A stretch of 64,000 nucleotides of DNA from CAWJAP01 sp963834365 (lineage in GTDB: Bacteria; Acidobacteriota; Vicinamibacteria; Vicinamibacterales; Vicinamibacteraceae). The stretch spans positions 186,001 through 250,000 of the forward strand of contig CAWIBS010000036.1 of assembly GCA_963834365.1 (NCBI GenBank), read 5' to 3'. Shown here in pieces: positions 27,567-35,900 of the stretch (within the stretch, counting starts at the first letter, position 1; every line of letters starts with the position of its first letter). A model generated the notes under the pieces. The model made no database searches. It had not been told where the DNA came from and saw only the letters and a list, made by a program, of their open reading frames with translations. A program made the translations under genes and the position numbers.

Positions 27567-28775
27567 TCACGGTGAAGGTCGCGTCACGCGCTCGGGCGCG
27601 GCAACTGCCGTGGCGGGCGCCTCGATCTCGAATGCCCGCCCGATGCGATTCCCCGACGGATCCTCGAGCACCGTCAGCGCGACGAGCTGATACGCGCCCG
27701 GCTGCCACGGATTGAGTGGCGTGAGGGTCCAGGACGTCCCGTTGTCGGCAGCCCGCACGGTACCCGAGACGGACGCACCGTCTGCCGTCTCGACCCCTAT
27801 GACCCGCTCGAGGAGCGCCACGTCGAGCGCCCACGGGAAGCGCACCTGCACCGCGTCGCGGCTACCGGCGCGCGGTGCGTCGAGCTGCCACCGCGAATGG
27901 TCGAGCGGTTCGAGGATCGCCCGCCCGACGCGGAGCGTGCGCCGGAACGGCTCCGCCAGTGGGCGGCCGTGTGCGTCTCGCCACGCCGCATCGATCTCGA
28001 GCGTGTAGGTGCGGCCGGCCCGGAGCGGCCGCCCCATGCGCGCGTTGGGCAGGATGCCGCGCTTCACACGCCCCGGATCGAAGAGCAGCGTGTATCTCGT
28101 GCGCGTCCGCATTCCACAGCGGCTGGTCGAGCGGCACGAAGGGGTCGATGACCTCGCGGCCGTCCGCGTCTTTCAGGCGGATGTATGGCAGGCCGCCGGC
28201 GAGCCCCATCGGCTCCGAGAAGTCATGTACAGACGCAGCAGGTTCTCGGGCACCGTTGAACCGCTCGGCGACACCTCGATGACACGCGACGGAGGAGCGG
28301 TCTCGGTGCGCGCCGCGACGCTGACGCGCGCGTCGATTGCGCCGCTGCGCCACGCGGCGGCCCGTTCGGACGTGAGCTGACGCGGATCGAAGCGCACGTC
28401 ATAGGCGCGGCCTGGATCGAGTGGAAATGCCGGCGTGAAGCGGATCGTCTCGCCGACCACGGCGTGCGCGCCAGCCATCGCCGGCCAACCCTCGCGGCCA
28501 CCGTTGGACGCCTGCGCGGGCGCGACGCGAACGGAGAGCAGCGCCTTCCAGCCGGCGGCGTCGAGGGGGCGTCCGCGCAGCGCATCGAGATCGGCGCGTG
28601 GCAGGCCGACGACCTCGACATAGGCTGCGTGCGACCCGCCGCCACCAAGGCGGATCTCCGGAGACGTCCCGACAGTGTCGGGGGGATGTCCGCAGGCCGC
28701 GAGCGCCATCGCGGCCACGCCAGAGAGCAGTCGGATGCCTGGTTGCGCCGGGATCGCGAGGGCGAACACGGGCAC
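27567..28775 (-). CDS. Lipoprotein with Ig-like (SbsA-type) domains, frameshifted
   Basis: The start near GTG 28775 gives a lipoprotein signal (LLSGVAAMALAAC, lipobox LAAC). The mature part has FTPAFPLDPGRAYDVRFDP, then shifts frame near 28225 to HDFSEPMGLAGGLPYIRLKD and EVIDPFVPLDQPLWN, and again near 28110 to RYTLLFDPGRVKRGILPN. DFSEP and YTL-FDPGR are typical of bacterial Ig-like domains that carry repeated 'fsepv' motifs. The end is TGA 27567, or possibly the TAG in another frame at 27562. It is probably a surface or outer-membrane lipoprotein of unknown role, in line with the propeller gene upstream. Confidence 0.7.
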
Positions 28776-28787
28776 CGACCCTGCGCC

Positions 28788-29898
28788 TTACGGAACGGCG
28801 ACGGTCTCGAGCGTCCGCCCGCCGGCGCTGCTGCGGATCACGACGAGCGTGCTCTTGTCGAGCAGGTCCAGCTGCTCGATCCCCGTCAGGTCGGCGATCG
28901 TCTCGTACGTGACGCCCGCCGTCGGGGCGTCTACCCGGGTCGTGATGGGCTGCGCCGACGCGAATCCCGCCGTCGGAATCTTCATCACGCCCCGCGCCGT
29001 GTTGGACATCAGCAGGAAGTCCTGCGCCGCCCTTGTTGTAGACCACCATGTCGATCGGCCGGTTGCGGTTCCCGAGCTCGGCGATCGTCGTGCCCGTCAC
29101 CTTGGTGCGCCGACTGCAGTGCGGCAACCGGGAACTTGACGAGCGGCGTGCAGAGGTAGCCGGCGATGAGGTGCGGCGTCGAGCCGATGCGATAGGGCGC
29201 GAAGGCGAAGATCGGCGAGCGCGTCTCGAGCGCGCCGTGGTTGCCGTGGTAGATCTCGACGCTCGTGCCGGCTTCGACGGTCGAGAACGGGTAGGGGACC
29301 GACCGCAGCTTGGACGCGAACTCTTCGTTCGAGAGTCCGGCGACGATCAGCCGCCCGTCCACGAAGGCCATGTCGGTGATCGACTGCGGACGCGGATTGC
29401 GACGGTCGCCAGGGTTGGCGACGGGTGCGTTCGGCAGCGCGACGCGGGTGAACTTCGTCTCGGCCAGCGGGACGAGCGCCAGACTTCCGGCGCCGTCGAT
29501 GCGGCACGAGCGCCGGCTGCGGCCTCCGCCCCCTGACCGCGCATGACCGACACATACGTGTGGCGCGTCGTCGGATGCACCACGAGATCGGTCATCGAGA
29601 TCGCCGCCGCGTCGGTGCCGAGCAGAGCCGCGATCTTCTGATCGAGGTTCGAGACCGCCTGTGTGCCCGCCGCAGCGCCCTTGGCGAATCCGGACACATC
29701 GAGGGCGAGGATGGCCGCCGCCTGCGGGTCGGCGGCGAACAGGACACCGTCCGGGCCGAAGGCGAGCGGCCCGAAGGATTCGAGCGACGGGCCCGAGGCG
29801 GCAGCCATCGCGGTCGGCGGCGTGGCGGCGGGCACTCCCGACGTCGCAACCGCAAGCATGGTGACGAGGCCCAGGCGGACGAAGCGATTCGGCATCAT
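28788..29898 (-). CDS. Secreted beta-propeller-like protein, frameshifted three times
   Basis: ATG 29898 follows AAAGGAGCTCG. Signal peptide (VRLGLVTMLAVATSGVPAA) then LAFGPDGVLFAADPQAAAIL, a propeller blade. The chain continues in a second frame near 29520 (SLALVPLAETKFTRVALPN, SITDMAFVDGRLIVAG), in a third near 29110 (VTGTTIAELGNRNRPIDMVV) and in a fourth stretch near 29020 (MSNTARGVMKIPTAGF), to the TAA at 28788. Ordered fragments of one protein lie across the locus, with no internal nonsense in the spliced reading. Function unknown. Confidence 0.68.
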
Positions 29899-29929
29899 CG
29901 AGCTCCTTTTCATCGAACGTCGCGCGGAC

Positions 29930-30170
29930 GCAGCGGGTCCGGCTGAAGCCGGACACTACGTTCTACGTTCAATCACGGCTGTCGTCGTCGTGTCCGGCTT
30001 CGGCGTGACCCCGGTCGTAGTGTCCGGATAGCCGGACCCAGTCGTAGTGTCCGGCTTTTAGCCGGACCGGAACTAGCGGACCGGAACTGGCTGCCACTGA
30101 CCTACGGCAGACGGGAGCTCCTCGCTTACCGCAAGGCCGCAGCCTGGTAGCCCGTAGCCCGTAGCCCGAC
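29930..30170. repeat. Cluster of GTCCGGCTTCAGCCGGAC hairpins
   Basis: At least three short hairpins built on TGTCCGGCTT-AGCCGGACC occur at about 29938-29956, 30020-30040 and 30048-30066, joined by CGTAGTGTCC. The same hairpin with the same GTAGTGTCC lead occurs at 56345-56367. The stretch ends in GTAGCCC heptamers at about 30148-30170. No gene is visible in it. Confidence 0.7.
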
Positions 30171-31721
30171 TCACTGTCCGACCGCCGTCGTGACCGGCAG
30201 CGCATCGGCCGTGACCGGCAGCTCGGGAACCTGGAGGTCCGGCATCGGACGGGCGGTGAACAGCCGCCGCGCCGATCGCGCCATGATCCGCGCCCATCGC
30301 TGGGAGCGCGCGACCCGGGCGCTGTCGGTCGCGATGCCCGTGTTCGCATACATCTGCCGGTAGAGCTTCGACAGGAGGACGAAGGTCAACCGGCCGCTGA
30401 TCGATTTGATGCAGGCCGACCGCTGCCACACCAGGGGCAAGCGGTAGAACTCATCCCAGGTGGCTTGCGTGCCCTGGCGAATCTGATCGGCAGTCATGTG
30501 GGCGTGCGGTGAGTAGATCTTCGGCCGCCGGGAAGGCGGGATGAGCCAGTAGCGCGTGAACGGGATGCCATCGAGCGACGAGACGTCCGCCTCCTCTTCT
30601 CCCATTTCGCGAAGTCCAGCGTGCCGGGGAAGGGCGTGAGCATGACGAACTGGGCGAACGACACGCCTGACCGCTGCGCGACGTCGGCCGTCGCGGCGAA
30701 GGTGTCGGGCGTGTCGGTCGGCAGGCCGAAGATGAAGGATCCGAGGATGTGCACGCCGTGCTCGCGAAACGCCTGCAGCCGGCGGACGAGCGCATCTCCG
30801 GCCATGTTGAAGTCCTTGTAGACGGACTTGAGGCCCTCGGGTGTGACCGACTCCACCCCCACCAGCGCGCCGCGGATGCGGGCCGCGCGCATCGCGCGGA
30901 GGAACTCGACGTCCTCGGCCGCCTCCATCGTGATCTGCGTGTAGAACACCAGATCGGACGGCAGCCGCGAGAGACGCTCCATCAGCGCGAAGCGCTCGCG
31001 GCGAATGGCCGTCAGCTCGTCGAGCGTGCGCGGGTCGGCGCGCCGGGCCGCCATCTCGAGATCGGCCTTGGTCACGGGGTAGAAGTTGTCGTCCGCGAGC
31101 AGGATGAACCGGAAGCCGCGACGCCGCAGTTCGACAATCTCGCCGACGACCGCATCGACCGTCCGCTGGCGCGGCTTCTGCCCGTCGGTGCGCCAGACGG
31201 AACAGAAGGAGCAGTGCTTCGGGCAGCCGCGGACGGTCTGGACCGACGCCCACATGTATTTGTCCGGGGGGAGCAGGTCCCAGCGCGCAGGCAGGAACGA
31301 CGACCCGTCCACGCGTCCGCCATCGTAGACGGGTTGCAGCGTGCCCGCTTCGCAGGCGGCGAGCACCGGGGCCCAGACGTGGTCGCCGTCGCCCTTCACC
31401 ACCGCGTGGGCAGCGCCATGTTCGTGCGCTTCCTCCGGGAACAGGCTCGCGTGGATGCCGCCGAAGACGACCGTCGCCCCACGTGCGCGGGCGAGCCGGC
31501 CCACGCGCGTAGCCGCGCAGGGCATTCGACGTATGAATGCCGATGCCGACGACATCGCCCGGGCTGACGGTGTTCGGGTCGAAGGCGTCGAGTGTCTCAT
31601 CCACGATTGCCGGCACTCCGTAGTGGGCCGGTGTCGCGGCGGCGAGCACGTACAGCCACCGTGGGGTGATGACGGCCGTGCCGAACGAGAGGTCACTGGG
31701 GTTGACGAGATGTACGCGCAT
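30171..31721 (-). CDS. B12-binding radical SAM protein, with two compensating frameshifts
   Basis: From ATG 31721 the N-terminus reads like a cobalamin-binding Rossmann domain (VHLVNPSDLSFGTAVITPRW, GDVVGIGIHTSNALRGYA). From about 31505 the chain continues one base out of frame (GATVVFGGIHASLFPEEA) and carries the radical SAM cluster motif CPKHCSFCS, then FILLADDNFYP and GALVGVESVTPEG. Near 30600 it returns to the first frame (SLDGIPFTRYWLIPP to the stop). About 516 residues in all. Such proteins methylate or rearrange lipids and natural products; the target is unknown. It overlaps the M56 peptidase gene by 29 bases. Confidence 0.85.
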   Translation of the reverse strand: MRVHLVNPSDLSFGTAVITPRWLYVLAAATPAHYGVPAIVDETLDAFDPNTVSPGDVVGIGIHTSNALRGYARGPARPRTWGDGRLRRHPREPVPGGSARTWRCPRGGEGRRRPRLGPGARRLRSGHAATRLRWRTRGRVVVPACALGPAPPGQIHVGVGPDRPRLPEALLLLFRLAHRRAEAAPADGRCGRRRDCRTAASRLPVHPARGRQLLPRDQGRSRDGGPARRPAHARRADGHSPRALRADGASLAAAVRSGVLHADHDGGGRGRRVPPRDARGPHPRRAGGGGVGHTRGPQVRLQGLQHGRRCARPPAAGVSRARRAHPRILHLRPADRHARHLRRDGRRRAAVRRVVRPVRHAHALPRHAGLREMGEEEADVSSLDGIPFTRYWLIPPSRRPKIYSPHAHMTADQIRQGTQATWDEFYRLPLVWQRSACIKSISGRLTFVLLSKLYRQMYANTGIATDSARVARSQRWARIMARSARRLFTARPMPDLQVPELPVTADALPVTTAVGQ

Positions 31722-33232
31722 GAGGTCTCGGGCCGGAATCGAACGAGTCGCCGATGGACTTGCTCAAGCGGGTGAAGAACCCAGCCGCCGCCACGGCTGC
31801 CTTGCGTGATCCCTCGCCGACCGCGACGCCGCCATCTGCTGCCGCACCCCAGGGGGTGACGGACGATGCAGCCGGCATGTCGAGCGCCAGTGGGCCGATC
31901 GCTCGCGGGGCCTCCGGCAGGATAGCCGGTTCGTGTGAGGCCAACGATGTCGCCGGAATGGAGCGCTCCGGCGCTGCCACCGGTGCCGACGGTGCGGCCA
32001 CATCGGCCGCATCTGCGAGGGTCTGCGCGTCGGAGACGGCAGGTGGTCGATACTCTGAGGCGTGCGCGTCCGGCCGCAGTGTCGAGTCCGATGGTGCGCC
32101 GCCCGTGACGGTGAATCGCGGCGGACGCGCCTGCCGCATCCGCCCGCCGGTGGGTTTGTTGCCTGGGACGATGGTCCGGGTTGATTCCAGCGTCAGGTTC
32201 GCCGCCCGGCCGATCGGGAACGAACGCGGCCCGATGAAGCTCGAGGCGACGTGCGCCGGGTCGGTCACGGGGACCGAGACCAGGTCGATCGTCGAGAGGG
32301 GCACGCCGATGCTCAGCGCCAGGGCGGCCGCTGCTCCGAGGCCAGGACGCGATGCACGCGTCGACGGGTTCCGATGCCGATCGAGCAGCCGGCTCACGCG
32401 AACCGACAGCGAGGACGATGAGAGAGCGCCCGGCGTCAGCTGCGGCACCGTCTTCGGACGTGACAGGTCGGCCAGCTTCACGAGCGCGGCGGCATAGGGC
32501 ACGGGCGCATGGGTGAGTGCGACGACCCAGTCGTCGCACGCCGCCTCGCGCTCGGCGCGCAGGCGGCGATCGAGCCACCAGACGCCGGGATGCCAGCCGA
32601 CAAGGGCGTAGATCGCGCGCTGAACGCAGTCGGCCCGGTCGTCGCGACGGAGCACGTGCGCCGCTTCATGGATCACGATCCGATCCAGTTCCTCCGGCGT
32701 CAGGCGATCGACCACGGCCGGCGACACGCCGATGAGCGGCGTCCAGAGTCCCAGCACGCCCGCCCCGCGAACATCGTCCGAGAGCACGAGGCGCGCCGTG
32801 TGCATCCGGTGGCGACACCGGAGCCACGTCCGGAGCATCTGCTCGCGCGCGACGGGGAACGGCCGGCTGGCGAGCCGGGCGCGCCGCAGCGCACACACCG
32901 CCAACCCGATCGCGACGAGATGCCGCAAAGCCCACAACGCCCACGCCGTGCCGAGCGCGGCGGCGAAGGCGAAGGGCAGGTCCAGTTCGAAGAGTCCGGC
33001 CGGGCGACCGGTGTGCGGGGCGCCGCTCGCGGCGTCCGGGCCGGCGGCGATGTACGCCGGAATCCACACCTGCGCCGAGTGGCAGCAGCAGCACGAGGAT
33101 CAGCGCCATCCATGCGGATTGATAGCGGGTCGCGGCGCTCGCTCGCGGCCAGCGATCGGCGACCGTGCTGAAGCCAACTGCGAGCACGGTGCCCTGCCAG
33201 CACCAGTCGATGATCAGGTCCACGGCTGTCAC
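31693..33232 (-). CDS. BlaR1/M56 family membrane metallopeptidase, frameshifted
   Basis: GTG 33232 overlaps the blaI stop as GTGA. The first frame gives a membrane segment (YQSAWMALILVLLLPLGAG); near 33070 the chain continues one base out of frame. The zinc site HEAAHVLRRDD (HExxH) and AEREAACDDWVV (third ligand region) are intact. The family's first helices surround them. The C-terminal 200 residues are Pro/Ser/Ala-rich and end without a penicillin-binding sensor domain, so this is not a classical BlaR1 beta-lactam receptor. It probably cleaves the co-encoded BlaI-type repressor in response to an unknown cue. Confidence 0.83.
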
Positions 33233-33605
33233 GCCTGATCGATGAGCCGTTTCAGCTGCTCGATCTCCTGACGATCGAGACGCTCGTCCTCGAGCACGTT
33301 GAGCACGAGGAGGCTCGGAGAGTTGTCGAAGAGGCGCGACAGCAGGTGCCCGAGCGCCCGTCGTCTGGCCTGGTGGCGGTCGAGCACGGCGGAGTAGACG
33401 AACGCGCGGCCCACCTTCTCGTGGCGGGCGTAGCCTTTGCGTTCGAGGATTCTCAGCATGGTCTGCACGGTGCTGTAGGTGGCCTTGGGTCGTCCCGGCA
33501 GCGCGTCCACGACGTCGGCAACCGTCGCAGAGCCCCTTTCCCAGATAGTACGTGCATGAGTCTGGCCTCCCCGTCGGTGAGGCTGGCCAGACGTCGGCGT
33601 GGCAT
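33229..33605 (-). CDS. BlaI/MecI/CopY family repressor, frameshifted
   Basis: Winged-helix repressor. ATG 33605 gives MPRRRLASLTDGEARLMHVL, the usual BlaI opening. Near 33548 the frame changes and the chain continues WERGSATVADVVDALPGR, TYSTVQTMLRILERKGYARH and GRAFVYSA, to the stop at 33229. Read literally, the two halves are in different frames. The long dimer-forming C-terminus (LEDERLDRQEIEQLKRLI) is present. A perfect palindrome lies 18 bases upstream of the ATG and is the likely operator for autoregulation. Confidence 0.85.
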
Positions 33606-33622
33606 TTTCGCGTAAAGAATTA

Positions 33623-33642
33623 AGAGTTCGCGGGCGAACTCT
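33623..33642. promoter_or_regulatory. Probable BlaI operator, 9-bp perfect dyad
   Basis: AGAGTTCGC-GG-GCGAACTCT is a perfect inverted repeat with a 2-base centre. It lies 18-37 bases upstream of the blaI ATG, followed on the minus strand by an AT-rich TTAATTCTTTA. Operators of this family are short dyads near the promoter. Binding has not been shown. Confidence 0.6.
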
Positions 33643-33659
33643 ACAGGACACAGACCGGT

Positions 33660-33881
33660 GTGTCAATGATTCTTGTCGCGGCTGTCGCAGCAGCAGAAGA
33701 GCTCTTCAAGAGGGAGAATGAGGGCGTCCCGGACGACCTCATCGCGGAGGGGACCGCGCTGATCACCGACACGCTGTCGAACGGCCGCGCGGCCGTGGCC
33801 CTCTACCGGTCCGCGGCCGCGCGCACCGCGAGCATGCCCGAACGGCACTACCTCACGACGAGGGCAGCACGTCTGGCGTAA
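33660..33881 (+). pseudogene. Remnant of an ECF sigma factor C-terminal (DUF6596/TPR) region
   Basis: The 73-residue frame has DDLIAEGTALITDTL, then directly RAAVALYRSAAARTASMPER and HYLTTRAARLA. In ECF42-type sigma factors these two pieces are separated by about 100 residues of TPR-like sequence ('LIAEG..L' and '..A...YR.A...T....E...L..R...L'). The gene therefore looks like an internally deleted C-terminal fragment; the DNA-binding regions are absent. It is divergent from blaI and starts with GTG 33660. Confidence 0.5.
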
Positions 33882-34284
33882 CGAGGCTCGGGGAAGACGC
33901 ACGGGTGACCCAGCCGCGCCGGGCCAGCCCCTCGAGAACTCTGGCCGCTTCACGGCAAAGTGCGCCCTGCGTCCGGCAGGCCTGCGTCCACGTGAGCCGC
34001 CCGCGCAGATAGAGACGAAGCTCCTGCCCGAGGCGATGGTCCGTGACGATGAGGTCCGCCCGCTCTCCGCCCGCCCGTTCGAGGCTGATGTGAGCGATTG
34101 GTCGTGCAGGGTGGTCGTCGAAAGAAGTCGTTCTCCGCAGCATCTCGACCTCGGCGCATCTGGCAGGCACGCACTTGGCTGGAGCAAGAGTGCTGCCAGT
34201 CGCGATGCCCCGGCACTGGTGCGCATTCCTGCGCAAGTCGTTCGCCGTCTGGTCGGCGGCCCGACACCCCGTCCGGAAAGCCAT
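33853..34284 (-). CDS. Possible small protein of unknown function
   Basis: A 143-residue frame from ATG 34284; an internal ATG at 34143 gives 96 residues. The second half looks protein-like (ADLIVTDHRLGQELRLYLRG, then CREAARVLEGLARRGWVTR, a winged-helix-like ending). The first half is unusual, rich in Cys and Ala, and abuts an octamer array. No family recognised. It overlaps the sigma-factor remnant by 29 bases at its end. Confidence 0.35.
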   Translation of the reverse strand: MAFRTGCRAADQTANDLRRNAHQCRGIATGSTLAPAKCVPARCAEVEMLRRTTSFDDHPARPIAHISLERAGGERADLIVTDHRLGQELRLYLRGRLTWTQACRTQGALCREAARVLEGLARRGWVTRASSPSLVTPDVLPSS

Positions 34285-34285
34285 C

Positions 34286-34376
34286 CACCCCCAGTCCCCG
34301 AGTCGCCAAGTCGCCAAGTCGCCCCCCGAGTCGCCCAGTCCCCAAGTCGCCCAGTCCCCAAGTCGCCCAGTCCCGC
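34286..34376. repeat. Octamer array (CGCCAAGT / CCCCAAGT / CGCCCAGT units)
   Basis: About ten consecutive 8-base units ending in AGT: CCCCGAGT, CGCCAAGT (twice), CGCCCAGT and CCCCAAGT alternating. The same unit is found in the large facing array at 50597-50802. It lies upstream of the unknown gene at 34449. Confidence 0.85.
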
Positions 34377-34448
34377 TGTTCTCAACCGTCCAGTCAAGCG
34401 TTGATCTCGGTGCCCCGACCTCACGACGACGCACACAAGCGAGGCCAC

Positions 34449-35753
34449 ATGGACGACCGATCGAACGCCACGGACTTGCAGCCGGTCACGATCATCGACG
34501 TGTCGAAGGAGGGCGCCGGTACGCATGCCTCGGCGCTGTCTCTGGTGCACGAGGGCCCGCCGGCGCTGGCGGAGGAACTGGTTCGAAACCCTCCGGTCTG
34601 GGCACGGGAGCTGATCGACCGGCGCGCCAGCACTCGCGATCTGGTTCTCGCAGCGGGCCGGGCGGCCTTGACGGCGCGGACACGGGAGGAGCGCCAGGTC
34701 GTGCTTCGAACGCTGGGTCTGCTGGCGTTCACGGCTGGGGTGCGCGATCAGATCTCGTACACCCTTGGGGACGCGGTGCTATGGGCGCTGGAGGACGACG
34801 CGCTCGATTTCCTGTTCCTCGCGCCGATCACGGTTTACGACAACGCAGACATCAGTGCGGGTGGCCCGGCGGCGTGGCTGAGCCTGTGGGAGGACGAGGC
34901 GGTCTACCCGGAAGCCGTCCTCCAGACGCTCCAGCTCGACCAGGCGATCTCCGCTGTGAGCTTCGACCCGAACACACCGAACTTCGCCGAGCTGTGCCTG
35001 TTCGACGGGCCCGACCTGCAAGGCTCGTTCGTGCGCATCGCCCAGGAACGCAGTGCGACAAAGCCTCCGCACGTCGTCCTGACGCCGGCGACCCTGAACG
35101 ACCAGGCGCGGAGCCTGCTGGGAAGCGTCCATCTCGTGCCGGGTCGGCGCTTCAGCGCGACGACGCTCTTCACGGCTTCGGCGACGGCTGCATTCCTGAC
35201 CGGCCCATCAGGCCTGCCAGCGGGCTTCGGAACGATCTCGCTGCTGGGACCACCCCGCTTCTCCTGGGACGGTTACGAGGGCTGGCGGGAGCACGGGCCG
35301 AGCCTCTTCAATCGGAAGTGCGCGGCGCTGCGGGTGGAGTTCGACTTCCACCTCGAGGACGCCCTTCACGGTCCGGTAGACGGCACGGGCATCATTGACG
35401 TCACGCCGGTCTTGAGGTCACCGGTCCCGGACGGCGTCGCGCCGCACGTGCTCAGCATCATCACCCGGCAGGAGATCACGCTGCCGCAGCCGTGGGCCGG
35501 CGGCTTCTTCACTGGTCACCCATCGACCTGGCGATGGAAACATTTTCTGGGCCGGAGGCTGGGGGACGTCGTATCCGCCATCGCCCAAGGAGTAGACAGC
35601 CTTGCCAGCGCTCCTCCGCAGACACTGCGCATCCTCCCCGGTCGATCGCTTCAGCCTGGCTATTCGGTGGTGTTCCCCCCAGCCGGTCCGCGGTCGCCGC
35701 TGGTCGAGGCCGGTCACACCACCGACGATGCGACCATCGTCCTCAATCCGTGA
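34449..35753 (+). CDS. Unknown protein, possibly with a beta-gamma-crystallin-like segment
   Basis: 434 residues from ATG 34449; no signal peptide and no membrane segment. The N-terminal 120 residues are helical (VWARELIDRRASTRDLVLAA, LTARTREERQVVLRTLG). Around residues 172-225, LCLFDGPDLQGSFVRIAQER followed by LNDQARSLLGSVHLVPG resembles a beta-gamma-crystallin Greek-key motif (Y/F-x-G strand and ND-x-x-SS). The remainder is beta-rich. I do not recognise a family, and the crystallin resemblance is by eye only. It is convergent with the receiver-kinase gene. Confidence 0.72.
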   Translation: MDDRSNATDLQPVTIIDVSKEGAGTHASALSLVHEGPPALAEELVRNPPVWARELIDRRASTRDLVLAAGRAALTARTREERQVVLRTLGLLAFTAGVRDQISYTLGDAVLWALEDDALDFLFLAPITVYDNADISAGGPAAWLSLWEDEAVYPEAVLQTLQLDQAISAVSFDPNTPNFAELCLFDGPDLQGSFVRIAQERSATKPPHVVLTPATLNDQARSLLGSVHLVPGRRFSATTLFTASATAAFLTGPSGLPAGFGTISLLGPPRFSWDGYEGWREHGPSLFNRKCAALRVEFDFHLEDALHGPVDGTGIIDVTPVLRSPVPDGVAPHVLSIITRQEITLPQPWAGGFFTGHPSTWRWKHFLGRRLGDVVSAIAQGVDSLASAPPQTLRILPGRSLQPGYSVVFPPAGPRSPLVEAGHTTDDATIVLNP

Positions 35754-35900
35754 GAGCGATGTCGAGCCGCGGGTCTGTCAGGAGCGGCGATGAAAGGCGT
35801 GAAGGCTGGCCAGGGCGTGAGGCGCTGACATCGAGGACGAACGTGCGTCGGGCCGACGTGACCATCCTGCCCCTGGCCGGCAGACGTCGCGAGGCGGATG

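Noticed and set aside
33663..34550. A 295-residue minus-strand frame over the octamer array
   Set aside because: Part of it is a translation of the repeat array and it has no protein-like segments. A different frame at 33853-34284 is slightly more convincing and is listed at low confidence.
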